From Arthrobacter sp. fls2-241-R2A-200 (GTDB taxonomy: Bacteria > Actinomycetota > Actinomycetes > Actinomycetales > Micrococcaceae): DNA of 64,000 nt. This document shows, in pieces, positions 28,901 through 37,358 of the stretch. The notes under the pieces were generated by a model. That model did not search any database, was not told where the DNA came from, and worked only from the letters and a program-made list of their open reading frames with translations. Numbering within the stretch: position 1 is the stretch's first letter; every line of letters begins with the position of its first letter. The DNA lies in the NCBI RefSeq assembly GCF_030209745.1, contig NZ_JARVRJ010000010.1:147813-211812 (forward strand). Direction: 5' to 3'. The position numbers were made by a program, and so were the translations under genes.

Positions 28901-31178
28901 GTTGTCCGGCGTCGGGTTCTACCGGGCATGGCTCCGCTACACAGTCACAACTATGGGAATCGCAGACGATGTCCGCACCGGCATCTCAACACCCGAAGCC
29001 GCGTCGACCGCAGTGGTTGTCGCACTCGCTGACCTCGTCGCCGAGGCCAAGCCCTTCACCGGCAAGCCGCGAGCATGCGACCTGTACTTCATCCATCCCC
29101 TCATCCACCAGGTGATCGAGAACTCCCTCACCGTCGTGCGGGAAAAAGATCTTGACACCGTCCTCGACCACCTCATCGCCATAGGCGATGGCACCACTAC
29201 GACCACCAATCTCGGTCTCGGCGAGAACGGCCCGCTGACCACCAACGATCTACTCTCAGTCCTCGGACGGGTCTCCCACCACGTCGGAATCGGCGCCGTC
29301 CACGCCCTCCTCGCCGTCATCCATGAACGTCGCAACGACGACCACACGGGATACAGCCAACAGGCTGCATTCGAACTTGAGACCGCCCGCATCTGCATAG
29401 CAGCCGGCGCTAGCGACGAGGCCCGCGAGTGCTGGAACCGGGCGGCCGACTTGCTCTCAAGCTACGGCGGCCATAAAGACCCCACGCTCTCCGAGATCGT
29501 CGCAAGCATCGAAGACATCGAAGACCTTACGGAAGCACGAGCCCGCCTGGCCAAGCTCGTCGACCTGGTCTATCTCGTACGGCAGCACACCGACGGCCGC
29601 GATACATCGCACTACGTCACTCAATGGTGGGAGATTGCCGCATCTGTCGATCCGGTCGCTGCAGCCCGCGACGCCGCCGACCTCTATCTCGATACCATCG
29701 GATTCGAAGACGTCCGAGCAGAAGCAGCGCAGACACACCTGCTGCAGCACCACAGCGCGACAGCAGACCCCGCCACCCTCGCCGCACTGCGGCTCACCAC
29801 AAGCATTGCCTGGCGATCACCAACGGTCGACCTGGAAATTCTCAACCGCCTTGCAACCGAGCGCGGGGCTAGCCAACCGGTCGACACAATGCTCAGCGTC
29901 CTCGCCAACAACATCGCCGCATCGTACGACAACCAGCCGATGCAATACTCGAGCAACCAGTCCAAAGAAGCCGTAGACCAGACACTCGTCCAAGTTGTGA
30001 CGAATCTAGGTGGCCCCGAATTTGACCCCCGGGCAGCGCGCCCAGACCGAGAAAACCAAAGCTCGTTCCTCCGGACGGAGCAGGCGCCAGACGCCCACGC
30101 ACTCCTCAAGCGCCTCACAGGAGCTCAACGTCCCGATGCGCCCGAAGGACGCGCAGGCGCCATCAGCATCGCCCACGCAATCGACAAAGAGCGCTACCAA
30201 GATGAGCCCGCCACCTGGGACATCAACGCAGCCATCATCTCTATTGGCTTCCGCATTCTCGAAACGACACTCTCCGAGGGGCACCACGCCGGGATCGCAC
30301 TCGTCGACGACGTCGCCCGCGAGATCTCCACGTTCTCCCGAAACGACATCTTCGCCGATCTCGGACAGGGTCTTGCGGCCTACGCTGACAGCGACACAGC
30401 CGTCGCCGAGGTCGCCAGCTATTGCCTAGTCACCGCGTATCAGCGCATCCGAGGCGGAGGAGGCTGGCGACAGTTCGCCGGTCGGGAACGCCGGGCACTG
30501 TGGGAGCAAGCCCATAAGCTTGCCCCCGACACCGCCGAGCGCGCTCTCGCCGCAGCGGTAACCAACCGTGTCGCCGCCGCGTCGTACGGCTCATATGGAA
30601 GCAGCCAAGGCCTCATCACAGCATTCGCCGCGCAGCCCGCAACCAGCCCCGGAGGCACCGCCACCGACTGCTGGGACGCGGCCTTCGACATCATCAGTCA
30701 CCGCCTACCCGGGACTGCCGAAACAGGAACGCACGTCTATCACCCGACGCCAGTGCCCGACTCGGCCGACGACCTCGACGTTGCTATCGCAACATTGGCG
30801 CTCGCAACAATCTGCCAGGCCGCACGGGAACAGATACGACTCGCCCTGGTAGCAACCGAGTTCCTTCTCACTGTCCGGCCGAAGGTCGCCCAAAGCGCAC
30901 TCTCATACATACTCCGCAAAGACCTGGACGCTGGTCGCAGCACCTGGCTACTCGAAACTGTGCGCGTGAACGTACCAACGGGTGAGCTTGGAGACGACCT
31001 CGCCGCGGAAATTACCCGACTCGCGGCGAGCGACCACCTGTCCGTCCGAGCACTGGCAGGCCAGATTCTTGCCACCCACGGACGCCCCGTTCCGGAACCG
31101 CCGGCCACCACGCCGTCACTGTACGTCATCAGCGCGTTCCACAGCCTCGTCGGTGAGCACGAGGAAGAAGCAGAATGA
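25968..31178 (+). CDS. Giant defence-type protein: Cap4/DUF4297-like nuclease, STAND NTPase, helical-repeat C-terminus
   Basis: A 1736-residue protein. The start has GYFYQDL (residues 9-15) and then E40, D45, D46 and QIK at 60-62. This is the GxxYQ...E/D...QxK layout of the PD-(D/E)xK nucleases heading many bacterial immune effectors (DUF4297/Cap4 type). A P-loop NTPase follows, with Walker A GEPGVGKS at 295-302 and Walker B LLVVDGLDH at about 389-397, as in STAND/NACHT proteins. From about residue 500 to the end it is alpha-helical with TPR-like helix pairs. I chose ATG 25968 for the family-like N-terminus after GGAGAGG with a long 13-base spacer. The stop overlaps the next gene (ATGA). The defence role is inferred. 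Confidence 0.8.
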   Translation: MSLGPTHHGYFYQDLITAVALVDLLLGTAETITVDTKGFETDRFDDVNITYADKTRVRLQIKHTTSDRRLSKETFSQDGRNLKLNKVLDSLLKDLATSPATTYRIVVRDQEPDDSLAVVLVPVDPSVRPADPLPGITTAKYRFDPAALRANRPWADLVKHLSDYDLRSACDSLIVDAGAPSSTISFADPGPAERSLLRRVREELGAGRTPNTDVTPEFAAHALVQAATSARVVDTGVVRRDLIEPRLGLRVDFGAVTAGHPIEPEVAVARVGAATEVSKYIDSTVTGGGRVVVVGEPGVGKSWLCEELTNRYRDNAWTVARHHCWLGSSDDHLQERVLTEVVIGSLLDQLGQAVPEATKDLRPKFATSTEALESALENCRETHPDKPVLLVVDGLDHVDRVVGRSTNQQKDPSRLLVEELAALNLPAGVCLLVASQPGTHLEPAAPASEPFQMPPMSRDEIKALSAKHGLLESPDGTGPVGSSDEDTIVTLVHERSNGNALFATYLCRLALGASPLDDTPAPLTVNELIYRLELVPDTAKTVEEYYDYLRDAMTIDQRFATDTLALCDFSLTPDELAELLGSPIKAIVIPALQTLAPVLNTQKGLGGLRLHHESFSRHILRNIDHETATAIRQSIAKWLEGRGFLTDSRAFRHLPDLLANIGEYDQLKTLVGPRFVTDAIRQFHPPEALQRALCVISREAESRLDWPTLVKCVEVRKAIDTYENDALAETLTEYADVIVNILGGETVAERLIYNGRTTFPPRWGLLISDAVDRAGAAAPWKAYIEGWETQRKTDRTSYSSDRDGTFHLAAQRGALRLRTQRQDVDPSLIPTIAEHLEGEHDASLADLVETFTAALPADYMPQVAAAMNDPANAAETYLTLANLAANGTIGLPDSHDLARQAWELDPTLDTTGYLFHGIAPQDVLAGLGIADLEAELNAATDVILKARTADEPAVRSWNALLTLAQAIDPALVLKAGAKLSGVGFYRAWLRYTVTTMGIADDVRTGISTPEAASTAVVVALADLVAEAKPFTGKPRACDLYFIHPLIHQVIENSLTVVREKDLDTVLDHLIAIGDGTTTTTNLGLGENGPLTTNDLLSVLGRVSHHVGIGAVHALLAVIHERRNDDHTGYSQQAAFELETARICIAAGASDEARECWNRAADLLSSYGGHKDPTLSEIVASIEDIEDLTEARARLAKLVDLVYLVRQHTDGRDTSHYVTQWWEIAASVDPVAAARDAADLYLDTIGFEDVRAEAAQTHLLQHHSATADPATLAALRLTTSIAWRSPTVDLEILNRLATERGASQPVDTMLSVLANNIAASYDNQPMQYSSNQSKEAVDQTLVQVVTNLGGPEFDPRAARPDRENQSSFLRTEQAPDAHALLKRLTGAQRPDAPEGRAGAISIAHAIDKERYQDEPATWDINAAIISIGFRILETTLSEGHHAGIALVDDVAREISTFSRNDIFADLGQGLAAYADSDTAVAEVASYCLVTAYQRIRGGGGWRQFAGRERRALWEQAHKLAPDTAERALAAAVTNRVAAASYGSYGSSQGLITAFAAQPATSPGGTATDCWDAAFDIISHRLPGTAETGTHVYHPTPVPDSADDLDVAIATLALATICQAAREQIRLALVATEFLLTVRPKVAQSALSYILRKDLDAGRSTWLLETVRVNVPTGELGDDLAAEITRLAASDHLSVRALAGQILATHGRPVPEPPATTPSLYVISAFHSLVGEHEEEAE

Positions 31179-32335
31179 CCAGGAACATGTCCCGAGGGCA
31201 GGTCGAGGGACTCGTTCGCTTCTATCTGGACGATCGCCTCGCCGACGCCAACGAACCCCCAGGCGTGCGCGAAGCCGTGATCCAAAATCTGGTCGACCGA
31301 GTCGATACCATCAAACAGCGCTCCGGAGAACAGATCGGCCAGCTCCGCTCGCCATCGTCGCAACGCATCCCCGATGCCTACTTCAACGATGAAGAAGAAA
31401 TAGAGAACGCCATCCAACTGGCAGCAGCTGGAATTAGAGCAGCACGTGCACGCGCAGGCTTCCTGACAGCCGATGCCCGGAGGTTTGAAGCCAGCTACGC
31501 GTTCTCGCTTGCCCCTTCAGCCAGGTGGGCGCTTCTCGAAGAATCGTCGCGCGTTCCGCGTCCGGGAACCCGCCATCATCTTCTGGCGCGTTCCCTGACG
31601 CCCATTCCGTGGCAGGACAACGAGGCCGAATGGCCGCCGCCGACCGCGGTTGAACTCGAGGGGACACGCCGCCTCACAGGACAAGATGCATGGCCTATCC
31701 GTGTTGAAGAGAGACCATATGATGATTGGGTTCAAATTGGCATGTTCGAACGACAGGCCACATTGGCCAGCACCTACCCCAAACAGCCAAGCCGACAACT
31801 ATTCATCACATCTGGTCTCGAGGTAACAGGCGCGTCCATTTCGATCGATTCGCTGCCTGTCGGAACTAACCCACCAAATATCTGGCTGGCCCCGTACGAC
31901 CACCTACTCCCGGGCGTTGATCAAGCTTCAGCCGCAGAAATGCTGGAGGATCTGCAAGGACCGTTGACCACGATTGCCAACTACGGGGGCCAGCGGAGCG
32001 CACCTCACCGCGGCCGCGGCGTTGGACTTCACCCGTTCAGCCTTGTGCCTCGACTCGACCTCGTGGCGTTTCTCAACCTGCGCCCGGAGTCTCCGACAGT
32101 TCGCCAATGTCTCGTTGACGACCAAGGGCCAGCTCTGGTGGGACGCAACTGGCGCGGATTCCTGATCCACGACGGCAGCTATACGCCTCTTGCACCTGCG
32201 GTCCACGGCACGGACCTCATAGTTCGTCCGGACCTGTACGAACGCCTCGAAGACACACTCGACAAGAACCGCATCCAGTCTGGCATCACAGTGCGGCACG
32301 TCGAGGGTGAAGGCAATGACATGGAATACGACTGA
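31175..32335 (+). CDS. Unrecognised 386-residue partner of the giant nuclease-NTPase
   Basis: I do not recognise this family. It is soluble and has no signal peptide or membrane helix. The N-terminal 90 residues look helical (VRFYLDDRLADAN, VREAVIQNLVDRVDTIKQR). The middle is Pro/Trp-rich and probably beta-structured (PYDDWVQIGMFERQ, SGLEVTGASISID). Near the end is GTDLIVRPDLYERLEDTL, which looks like the LLVDAGWLDQWL segment near the end of the 32734-36900 NTPase. The ATG overlaps the upstream stop by four bases, so the two are surely co-expressed. A hairpin follows at 32338-32362. It might be a sensor, inhibitor or adaptor; all of these are guesses. Confidence 0.75.
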   Translation: MTRNMSRGQVEGLVRFYLDDRLADANEPPGVREAVIQNLVDRVDTIKQRSGEQIGQLRSPSSQRIPDAYFNDEEEIENAIQLAAAGIRAARARAGFLTADARRFEASYAFSLAPSARWALLEESSRVPRPGTRHHLLARSLTPIPWQDNEAEWPPPTAVELEGTRRLTGQDAWPIRVEERPYDDWVQIGMFERQATLASTYPKQPSRQLFITSGLEVTGASISIDSLPVGTNPPNIWLAPYDHLLPGVDQASAAEMLEDLQGPLTTIANYGGQRSAPHRGRGVGLHPFSLVPRLDLVAFLNLRPESPTVRQCLVDDQGPALVGRNWRGFLIHDGSYTPLAPAVHGTDLIVRPDLYERLEDTLDKNRIQSGITVRHVEGEGNDMEYD

Positions 32336-32733
32336 GCTGCTGCCGACGGCAAAGCGGCAGCAACTGGATACATCATTCGTAATCAATGGGATAGCCCGGC
32401 GGTTATGAATCGGTGATTCATGGATCGTGCAGGAAACTCGCGGAATCACTGGCTGTCAGTGCCGATCGGCGCGGCATGCAAGTGGCTCTCCATTGAACAC
32501 CCAGTGTCCGCTCTGGCTGGCAGGGTAACCCGCCGTCCTACGCTTGACAGCCGCCCTCTGGAACGCCTGATTTCTCCGTGACTGTATCGCTGCGGGAGTT
32601 GATCAACCTCGCTCCGACCTTCCGCTCCTTGGACCACAAGGGCAGGGCGCTGGGGCACCTCGAGGTGGCGCACCAGCTCACACTCGCGAAGATACTCAAA
32701 CTCGAATGGGATCCCTGTAGATGGCGGCCGATG
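32336..32733. other. Spacer between convergent island genes
   Basis: 398 bases between the stop of the 386-residue gene and the end of the opposite-strand NTPase. It contains the hairpin at 32338-32362 and a small inverted repeat ATGAAT/ATTCAT at 32405-32421. A plus-strand frame from the GTG at 32578 (SLRELINLAPTFRSLDHKGRALGH) looks protein-like but overlaps the neighbour's 3' end and lacks a good ribosome-binding site. It could be a gene remnant. No gene is called. Confidence 0.45.
32338..32362 (+). terminator. Hairpin after the two-gene operon
   Basis: TGCTGCCG and CGGCAGCA form a perfect 8-bp stem with a nine-base loop, starting three bases after the stop codon. No T-run follows. It probably ends the operon transcript. 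Confidence 0.5.
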
Positions 32734-35700
32734 TCACTCGTCGCGAGCAGGAAGGCGATACCAACCGGGTGATGAGGTTTGCGTAACGCTTCCGGTTGCC
32801 CGGGAACGGACTTGGGATCGGGTGAGAGCGCCAGGGTGGGCTCGGCCTCCGCCGAATCCGCGGTAAACATCTTTACCGGTGTTCTCCACCCATATAAGTG
32901 ACTTTTGTTCGGAGGTGAGCCACTGATCGAGCCAGCCTGCGTCGACGAGGAGCTCGTTCTGGCCAGCGTTGACGGTATGCCGGAGGACGGCGGTGAGCTT
33001 GCCCGTATTGTCTGTCCAACCGTTGCGGCCGTTCCAGTGGAGGTTCCCGGGCGCATGGCCGAAAAACTCAGGTGCCGGCGCCACCAGGGAAATGGTCTCG
33101 TAGTCTCCGGGAGCGTACTCGTACTCGCCGAGGATGTCCCAGGCAGCTGGCTGGGTGGGGACGCTGATTGGATGCCGCGACTCCTGGTTTACAAGATGCA
33201 GGGTTTCACCGTGGTGGTGGCCGTAGGGGAATTCACCGACGTATCCGTCGTGGGTTTGTGGGAAGTTGGACAGGCCGTGATCGAGGAGGTCGCGTCCTTC
33301 GAGGTCGGCCAACGCGGCTGAAAGGTCTGAAGTGTTGACCAGGTGGGCGTAGAGGTGGGTCCAAATTTTGCGGGTGGCCTTGGAGTAGTCGTTGCCGTCG
33401 TTCCATTCGTAATAGCCAGACAGGACGATGAAGGGGTGTCCTTCGTGTTCGGCGTCGGTGACGGCGATGGTGGGGAGGTCGGTGTCATGGGCCACCCATT
33501 GGGCGTCCGTCTTACCGGCTGTAGGCGCCCAGTCGTAAGTTGGCACCCAGGAGCGAGGTGCATTGTCGGCGGGTACGAATTCGATAACAGTCGGGTCGAT
33601 CTGGCGGGACACAGTGGTCGCGGGACCTGGGATCGGTGCCGACGGCGGATCCCAGGAATTGGGGGTCTTTGGAACATGGTCGGAGACATGCCCGATGAGC
33701 CGGTTGAGGGCAATCCACTGGTACTTCTTGCCGATTCGCTCGATCCACGGCGGCTTTCCGCGGCCGCCGCCGTACTTGCCCAACACGTACCCGTCAAAAC
33801 TGGCGTGCCATTCAGCGCGGTACCCAAGGCGGATGACTTCGGCGACGGCCCACCGTGCTGCGGCCGGAACGTTGATCCCAGGCCGGTCTTTGAGATCGTA
33901 CTCAAGTTTGTAACGGTAAAAGTCGTCCTGGGTAGTGGAATGCACGAGCTTCGGATAGTCGGGGCTCTTGTACTGAGCGATCTCTCCCTCGGTCGGCCAC
34001 TCTAGCGGCCACACACTCGAGTACGGTGGCCGGAACTGCGCCACTGTCACGCCCTCGGGCAGACTTGCCCGATCGTTTGCTGCTTCGAGGATGCAGCGCG
34101 CAGCATCGCGGACGGCCACGTTCGCGGTGAGATCAGCGGGCGAGGCAAAGAAGCTGGTCCACACGACCTCAGCTGCGGCCGCCCAGTCTGTGTCGCTACC
34201 GTTGGCCAAGAGTGCCGAGTACGCGACCTCGAGAGCACGTTCGACGACCCACTCGTCGTTTACGACACTGAAGCGTTCCAGGAGCCCGGCCACCTCCCCG
34301 GGTTGACGGGTGAGGAGGCGAGCGGCGGCGATGGTTGCGGGCTCACGGACACGACGGTCCGTGGCGCTTGTGGCCCATAGGAGCGCGGTTATCCACAGGC
34401 GTGTGGTGTCCTTGCCGACTTGGTGGATAGGCTTCTCGCGCGCCCAACGGATGAGACGGTCGACTGCCCCACTGGTGCCATGGGTTATGTGCAGCCATCC
34501 CGAGAGGAACCGGTCGCGGGCACCCATGTTCCACCTGTTGAGGAACCTGTGAAGGAACTCGGCGTTCAGCGGGTGGCCGGGGCGTGCGGCGAGCCTGAAG
34601 AGCATCGTGAGGCCGGCGTCGAAGGTGGCTTTGCGGGTCAGTGCGCGGACGATGATGTCACCGGTCTTGTCAGTAATGGATGTCACTGAGCGCCAGCCGG
34701 TGCCAGCGATTACGGCGGCGGCAATAGCGTCGACGTTACCGATCTCGGACTCGAATTCGGTTAGTTCGAGCCCGAGACGTTCGGCAACGACGACGGAGGT
34801 TGCTTCCAGGATGCCGACGTCGATGGTTTCGTCTCGCCCAATGAGCTGTCCGAGGCGCCCGGCGAGTTGGTCTCGGATGCCGGCCGCGTCGGTCACACCG
34901 GCGAGGGCATCGGACACGATGAGGTGGTGGCCGATGCGTTCGAACGTGATGGCGATGATGTCGGCGCCATACGGGCTGCCGTCAGGGATGACGTCCTCTT
35001 CGATCAGCCCTTGGGCGATGAGAGCGTCGAGCAGTGATTTTTCCGCGCTGACGTCGGACCAAATCGTTACTAGGACGGCTTGAGCCTTGGCGCGGGTGAG
35101 TGGTTCGCCTCCTTCGTCGGCGATGGCGGCAGCGAGGGCGTGCATGGCCCGGTGGACTACGCGGTCCGACGGCGAGGCGTCAACGCGGTCGCTGATGATG
35201 ATGTTCGCGTTGTCGAGGACCATCTTGGCGAGTTCATCGAGGCCCATGTTGGCCTGGTCGAGTGAGAGGCGGCTATTGGCCTGCAGTGCTTCGCACACCA
35301 GTCGCAGGTACAGCGGGTTGTCGAACTCACCATGGATTGGTGGCGACGTCGGCGCCTCGAGGCCGTAGAACGCGGCGTACTCGCTGACCGCTTCGAACTC
35401 GACGCCCTCGAATCCCGTGTGCTCGAACCGGGGGAGGGTGACGCCGGGCGGGACGACTTGGGCGACGTAGTGGGTGCGTGCGGTCAGCAGTAGCCGCACA
35501 TGCGAGTACCTGCTGACGACGGTGATGAGCCGGTCAAGGTTGTCGCGCCACAGCGACCGAGGGCGGGTGTCATTAAGTGCGTCGATGACGAGCAGTACCG
35601 GGGTGCCAGCGGTCCGGGCACACTGGTCGAGGAGCGCTATGGTCTCCTCACCTGTCAGGTCAGAAGGCATCTGGAGGAGGTCGCGAAGGTCGGCGAGCGG

Positions 35701-36900
35701 ATCGTGGTTCTTGAACCAGCGACCATGCATCACGACGCTGGGGCGGCCCTTGGCCAGACGGCGGGCGACAGCATCAATGGCGAGGTAGGTCTTACCTATG
35801 CCGGCGGGGCCTGTCATGAGAGCGGCCTGGGTGCCAGCGAGCTTGCCGACGGGGCTGATGAGGAGCTCAGTCGCTCCTAAGAGTCTCTCGCCGAGTTCAC
35901 GGAGCGCATCGACGGCCGCTGCGGGGAACCGTACCATGTATTCGCGCTGCCACTGCCGCCAGCTTTCACTGTCCCAATTTTCGTGCTTGCCGTCCATTGC
36001 TTCGACCTCGACAGCCTCCTGCGCTCGGACAACGGCGGAGGCCGCGTCGAGAGCCTGAGCGAGGTCGTCGAGCCCGGCAGCGGTGCGCGAAGCGTTCCAG
36101 GCGTTGAGGGCGTCGGTGATTGTGGAAGCTGCGGTCCGGGCGGCACCTAAGTCGGCGGCCAGCACCTCCTTGTCGGCGTAACGGAGTTGGTCGGCGGCTT
36201 TAGAGACCTCATCGACCTGGTCGAGGACGATCTGCCACCACTCGTTGTCAGAACAGAGTGCGGCGATGGATTGGGCCGCGGGCACATCGACGTTCAGCTC
36301 CGGCGTGTATCGGGGGCGTGCGGCGGCGACTGCTTCCTGCATGCGGTCCTCCCACCACTGCTGAGCGAGGACGTCGACGTCAAACCAATACCGTCGATAG
36401 GTGCCGGAGCTGTCGAGCCGGTTAAGGCGGGTGACGATGTTCGTTTCCCACTCGATCTCGAACACGACATTCATGCCGCTGTCGGTGGCCATTTTCTGCC
36501 AGCCCTCCAGCCACCCTTTGGGGTCGCTGATTTTCTCAAGGAGCGACTTGCCGCGGCCGCCGGTGGGACCGGTCGGGTCGGTCGGGATTGCGATTGTATA
36601 TTTAGTCAGCTTTGGGTGCTGATTGAGGGCGGCGTTGACAGACTTGTCGAGCTGGGCCTTGCTGACATCGGCTTGGTTGGTCCAGTACTTGGCCTGCCAG
36701 CCGTGCTCGGCGCCGTTCGTGAGAGTCCAGTAGCACTCGACGCCGCCGTCGCCGCCGGCCCCGTGGAGGGACACGAACTTCGAACCGTCTGCCGGGGGCT
36801 CCTGCGCGACCTGCTGGCAGATGAACTGCTCGTACCCATCGCGTTGGCCACCGGGCCCGAGCGACCGGATGCGCGTGAAGTCGATGTCGGGGATGTTCAT
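32734..36900 (-). CDS. Mrr-like nuclease fused to STAND NTPase (Avs-like antiviral ATPase)
   Basis: A 1388-residue protein. The N-terminal nuclease domain has FICQQVA, D51 and E55 in GGDGGVECYW, and QAK at 69-71 in HGWQAKYW: a PD-(D/E)xK pattern of Mrr type. Walker A GPAGIGKT is at 364-371 and Walker B VLLVID at 435-440. A long helical region follows, and then a beta-rich C-terminus with Trp/Tyr/Gly-rich segments ending near LIWVENTGKDVYRG. This layout fits Avs-type STAND ATPases that sense phage proteins and then cleave DNA. Of two tandem ATGs I prefer 36900 (MNIPDID), better spaced from AAGGA. The last 35 residues look atypical and might come from a shifted 3' end. Confidence 0.8.
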   Translation of the reverse strand: MNIPDIDFTRIRSLGPGGQRDGYEQFICQQVAQEPPADGSKFVSLHGAGGDGGVECYWTLTNGAEHGWQAKYWTNQADVSKAQLDKSVNAALNQHPKLTKYTIAIPTDPTGPTGGRGKSLLEKISDPKGWLEGWQKMATDSGMNVVFEIEWETNIVTRLNRLDSSGTYRRYWFDVDVLAQQWWEDRMQEAVAAARPRYTPELNVDVPAAQSIAALCSDNEWWQIVLDQVDEVSKAADQLRYADKEVLAADLGAARTAASTITDALNAWNASRTAAGLDDLAQALDAASAVVRAQEAVEVEAMDGKHENWDSESWRQWQREYMVRFPAAAVDALRELGERLLGATELLISPVGKLAGTQAALMTGPAGIGKTYLAIDAVARRLAKGRPSVVMHGRWFKNHDPLADLRDLLQMPSDLTGEETIALLDQCARTAGTPVLLVIDALNDTRPRSLWRDNLDRLITVVSRYSHVRLLLTARTHYVAQVVPPGVTLPRFEHTGFEGVEFEAVSEYAAFYGLEAPTSPPIHGEFDNPLYLRLVCEALQANSRLSLDQANMGLDELAKMVLDNANIIISDRVDASPSDRVVHRAMHALAAAIADEGGEPLTRAKAQAVLVTIWSDVSAEKSLLDALIAQGLIEEDVIPDGSPYGADIIAITFERIGHHLIVSDALAGVTDAAGIRDQLAGRLGQLIGRDETIDVGILEATSVVVAERLGLELTEFESEIGNVDAIAAAVIAGTGWRSVTSITDKTGDIIVRALTRKATFDAGLTMLFRLAARPGHPLNAEFLHRFLNRWNMGARDRFLSGWLHITHGTSGAVDRLIRWAREKPIHQVGKDTTRLWITALLWATSATDRRVREPATIAAARLLTRQPGEVAGLLERFSVVNDEWVVERALEVAYSALLANGSDTDWAAAAEVVWTSFFASPADLTANVAVRDAARCILEAANDRASLPEGVTVAQFRPPYSSVWPLEWPTEGEIAQYKSPDYPKLVHSTTQDDFYRYKLEYDLKDRPGINVPAAARWAVAEVIRLGYRAEWHASFDGYVLGKYGGGRGKPPWIERIGKKYQWIALNRLIGHVSDHVPKTPNSWDPPSAPIPGPATTVSRQIDPTVIEFVPADNAPRSWVPTYDWAPTAGKTDAQWVAHDTDLPTIAVTDAEHEGHPFIVLSGYYEWNDGNDYSKATRKIWTHLYAHLVNTSDLSAALADLEGRDLLDHGLSNFPQTHDGYVGEFPYGHHHGETLHLVNQESRHPISVPTQPAAWDILGEYEYAPGDYETISLVAPAPEFFGHAPGNLHWNGRNGWTDNTGKLTAVLRHTVNAGQNELLVDAGWLDQWLTSEQKSLIWVENTGKDVYRGFGGGRAHPGALTRSQVRSRATGSVTQTSSPGWYRLPARDE

Positions 36901-37358
36901 CATGTTCCTTCGCTGTGTGCAGGCTCTGCGTCTCGCTGAAAACAAACGATATCCGGTCGGCCACCTGAACAGGTTCGATGCGAGTACGGCAAACTTCAGA
37001 TCAGCATCACAGCCTTGCTTCCACACCTGTCTCTGGCTACCGGGGTCAGATGGCGAGACCGCCGCTTGGGCAGTGGGGCGACACACGACGTCCGGGTCCG
37101 AGGGAGCAGCAGCGGCCACGAACACCCCATTGGAAGCATGTGAACGGAGGTGCGTCACCAACCGCGGGGTAAGGCTCGATATGCTTGCCCCCCGCGGCAG
37201 CCTGAACTGGGGGAGCCACTGTTCAAAGTTGGACACCGAACGCTTCCTGTCCAACCTGCCCATACCCTGACTGCATCACCGTCCTAGGGCTGTGGCGTAT
37301 TTATGCAGTGTCGGAGCGGACGGATAGAGTTTCCACATCTGAGCAAAGGAGGGATCGC
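36901..37358. other. Divergent intergenic region between two island NTPases
   Basis: 458 bases holding the promoters of the minus-strand Mrr-STAND gene and of the plus-strand GHKL gene. A perfect 12-base palindrome ACCTGAACAGGT lies at 36963-36974, 63 bases ahead of the minus-strand gene, and could be an operator. CTGCAT and ATGCAG form a wide inverted repeat near 37270-37310. AAAGGAGGG ahead of 37359 is a very strong ribosome-binding site. The minus-strand frame stays open across most of this region but shows no domain-like features. Confidence 0.45.

Noticed and set aside
36187..36939. 250-codon plus-strand frame inside the Mrr-STAND gene
   Set aside because: Mirror of a gene whose nuclease motifs are clear on the minus strand.
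36901..37263. Upstream extension of the Mrr-STAND protein
   Set aside because: The extra residues are not domain-like, while AAGGA sits correctly ahead of the ATGs at 36900/36903.
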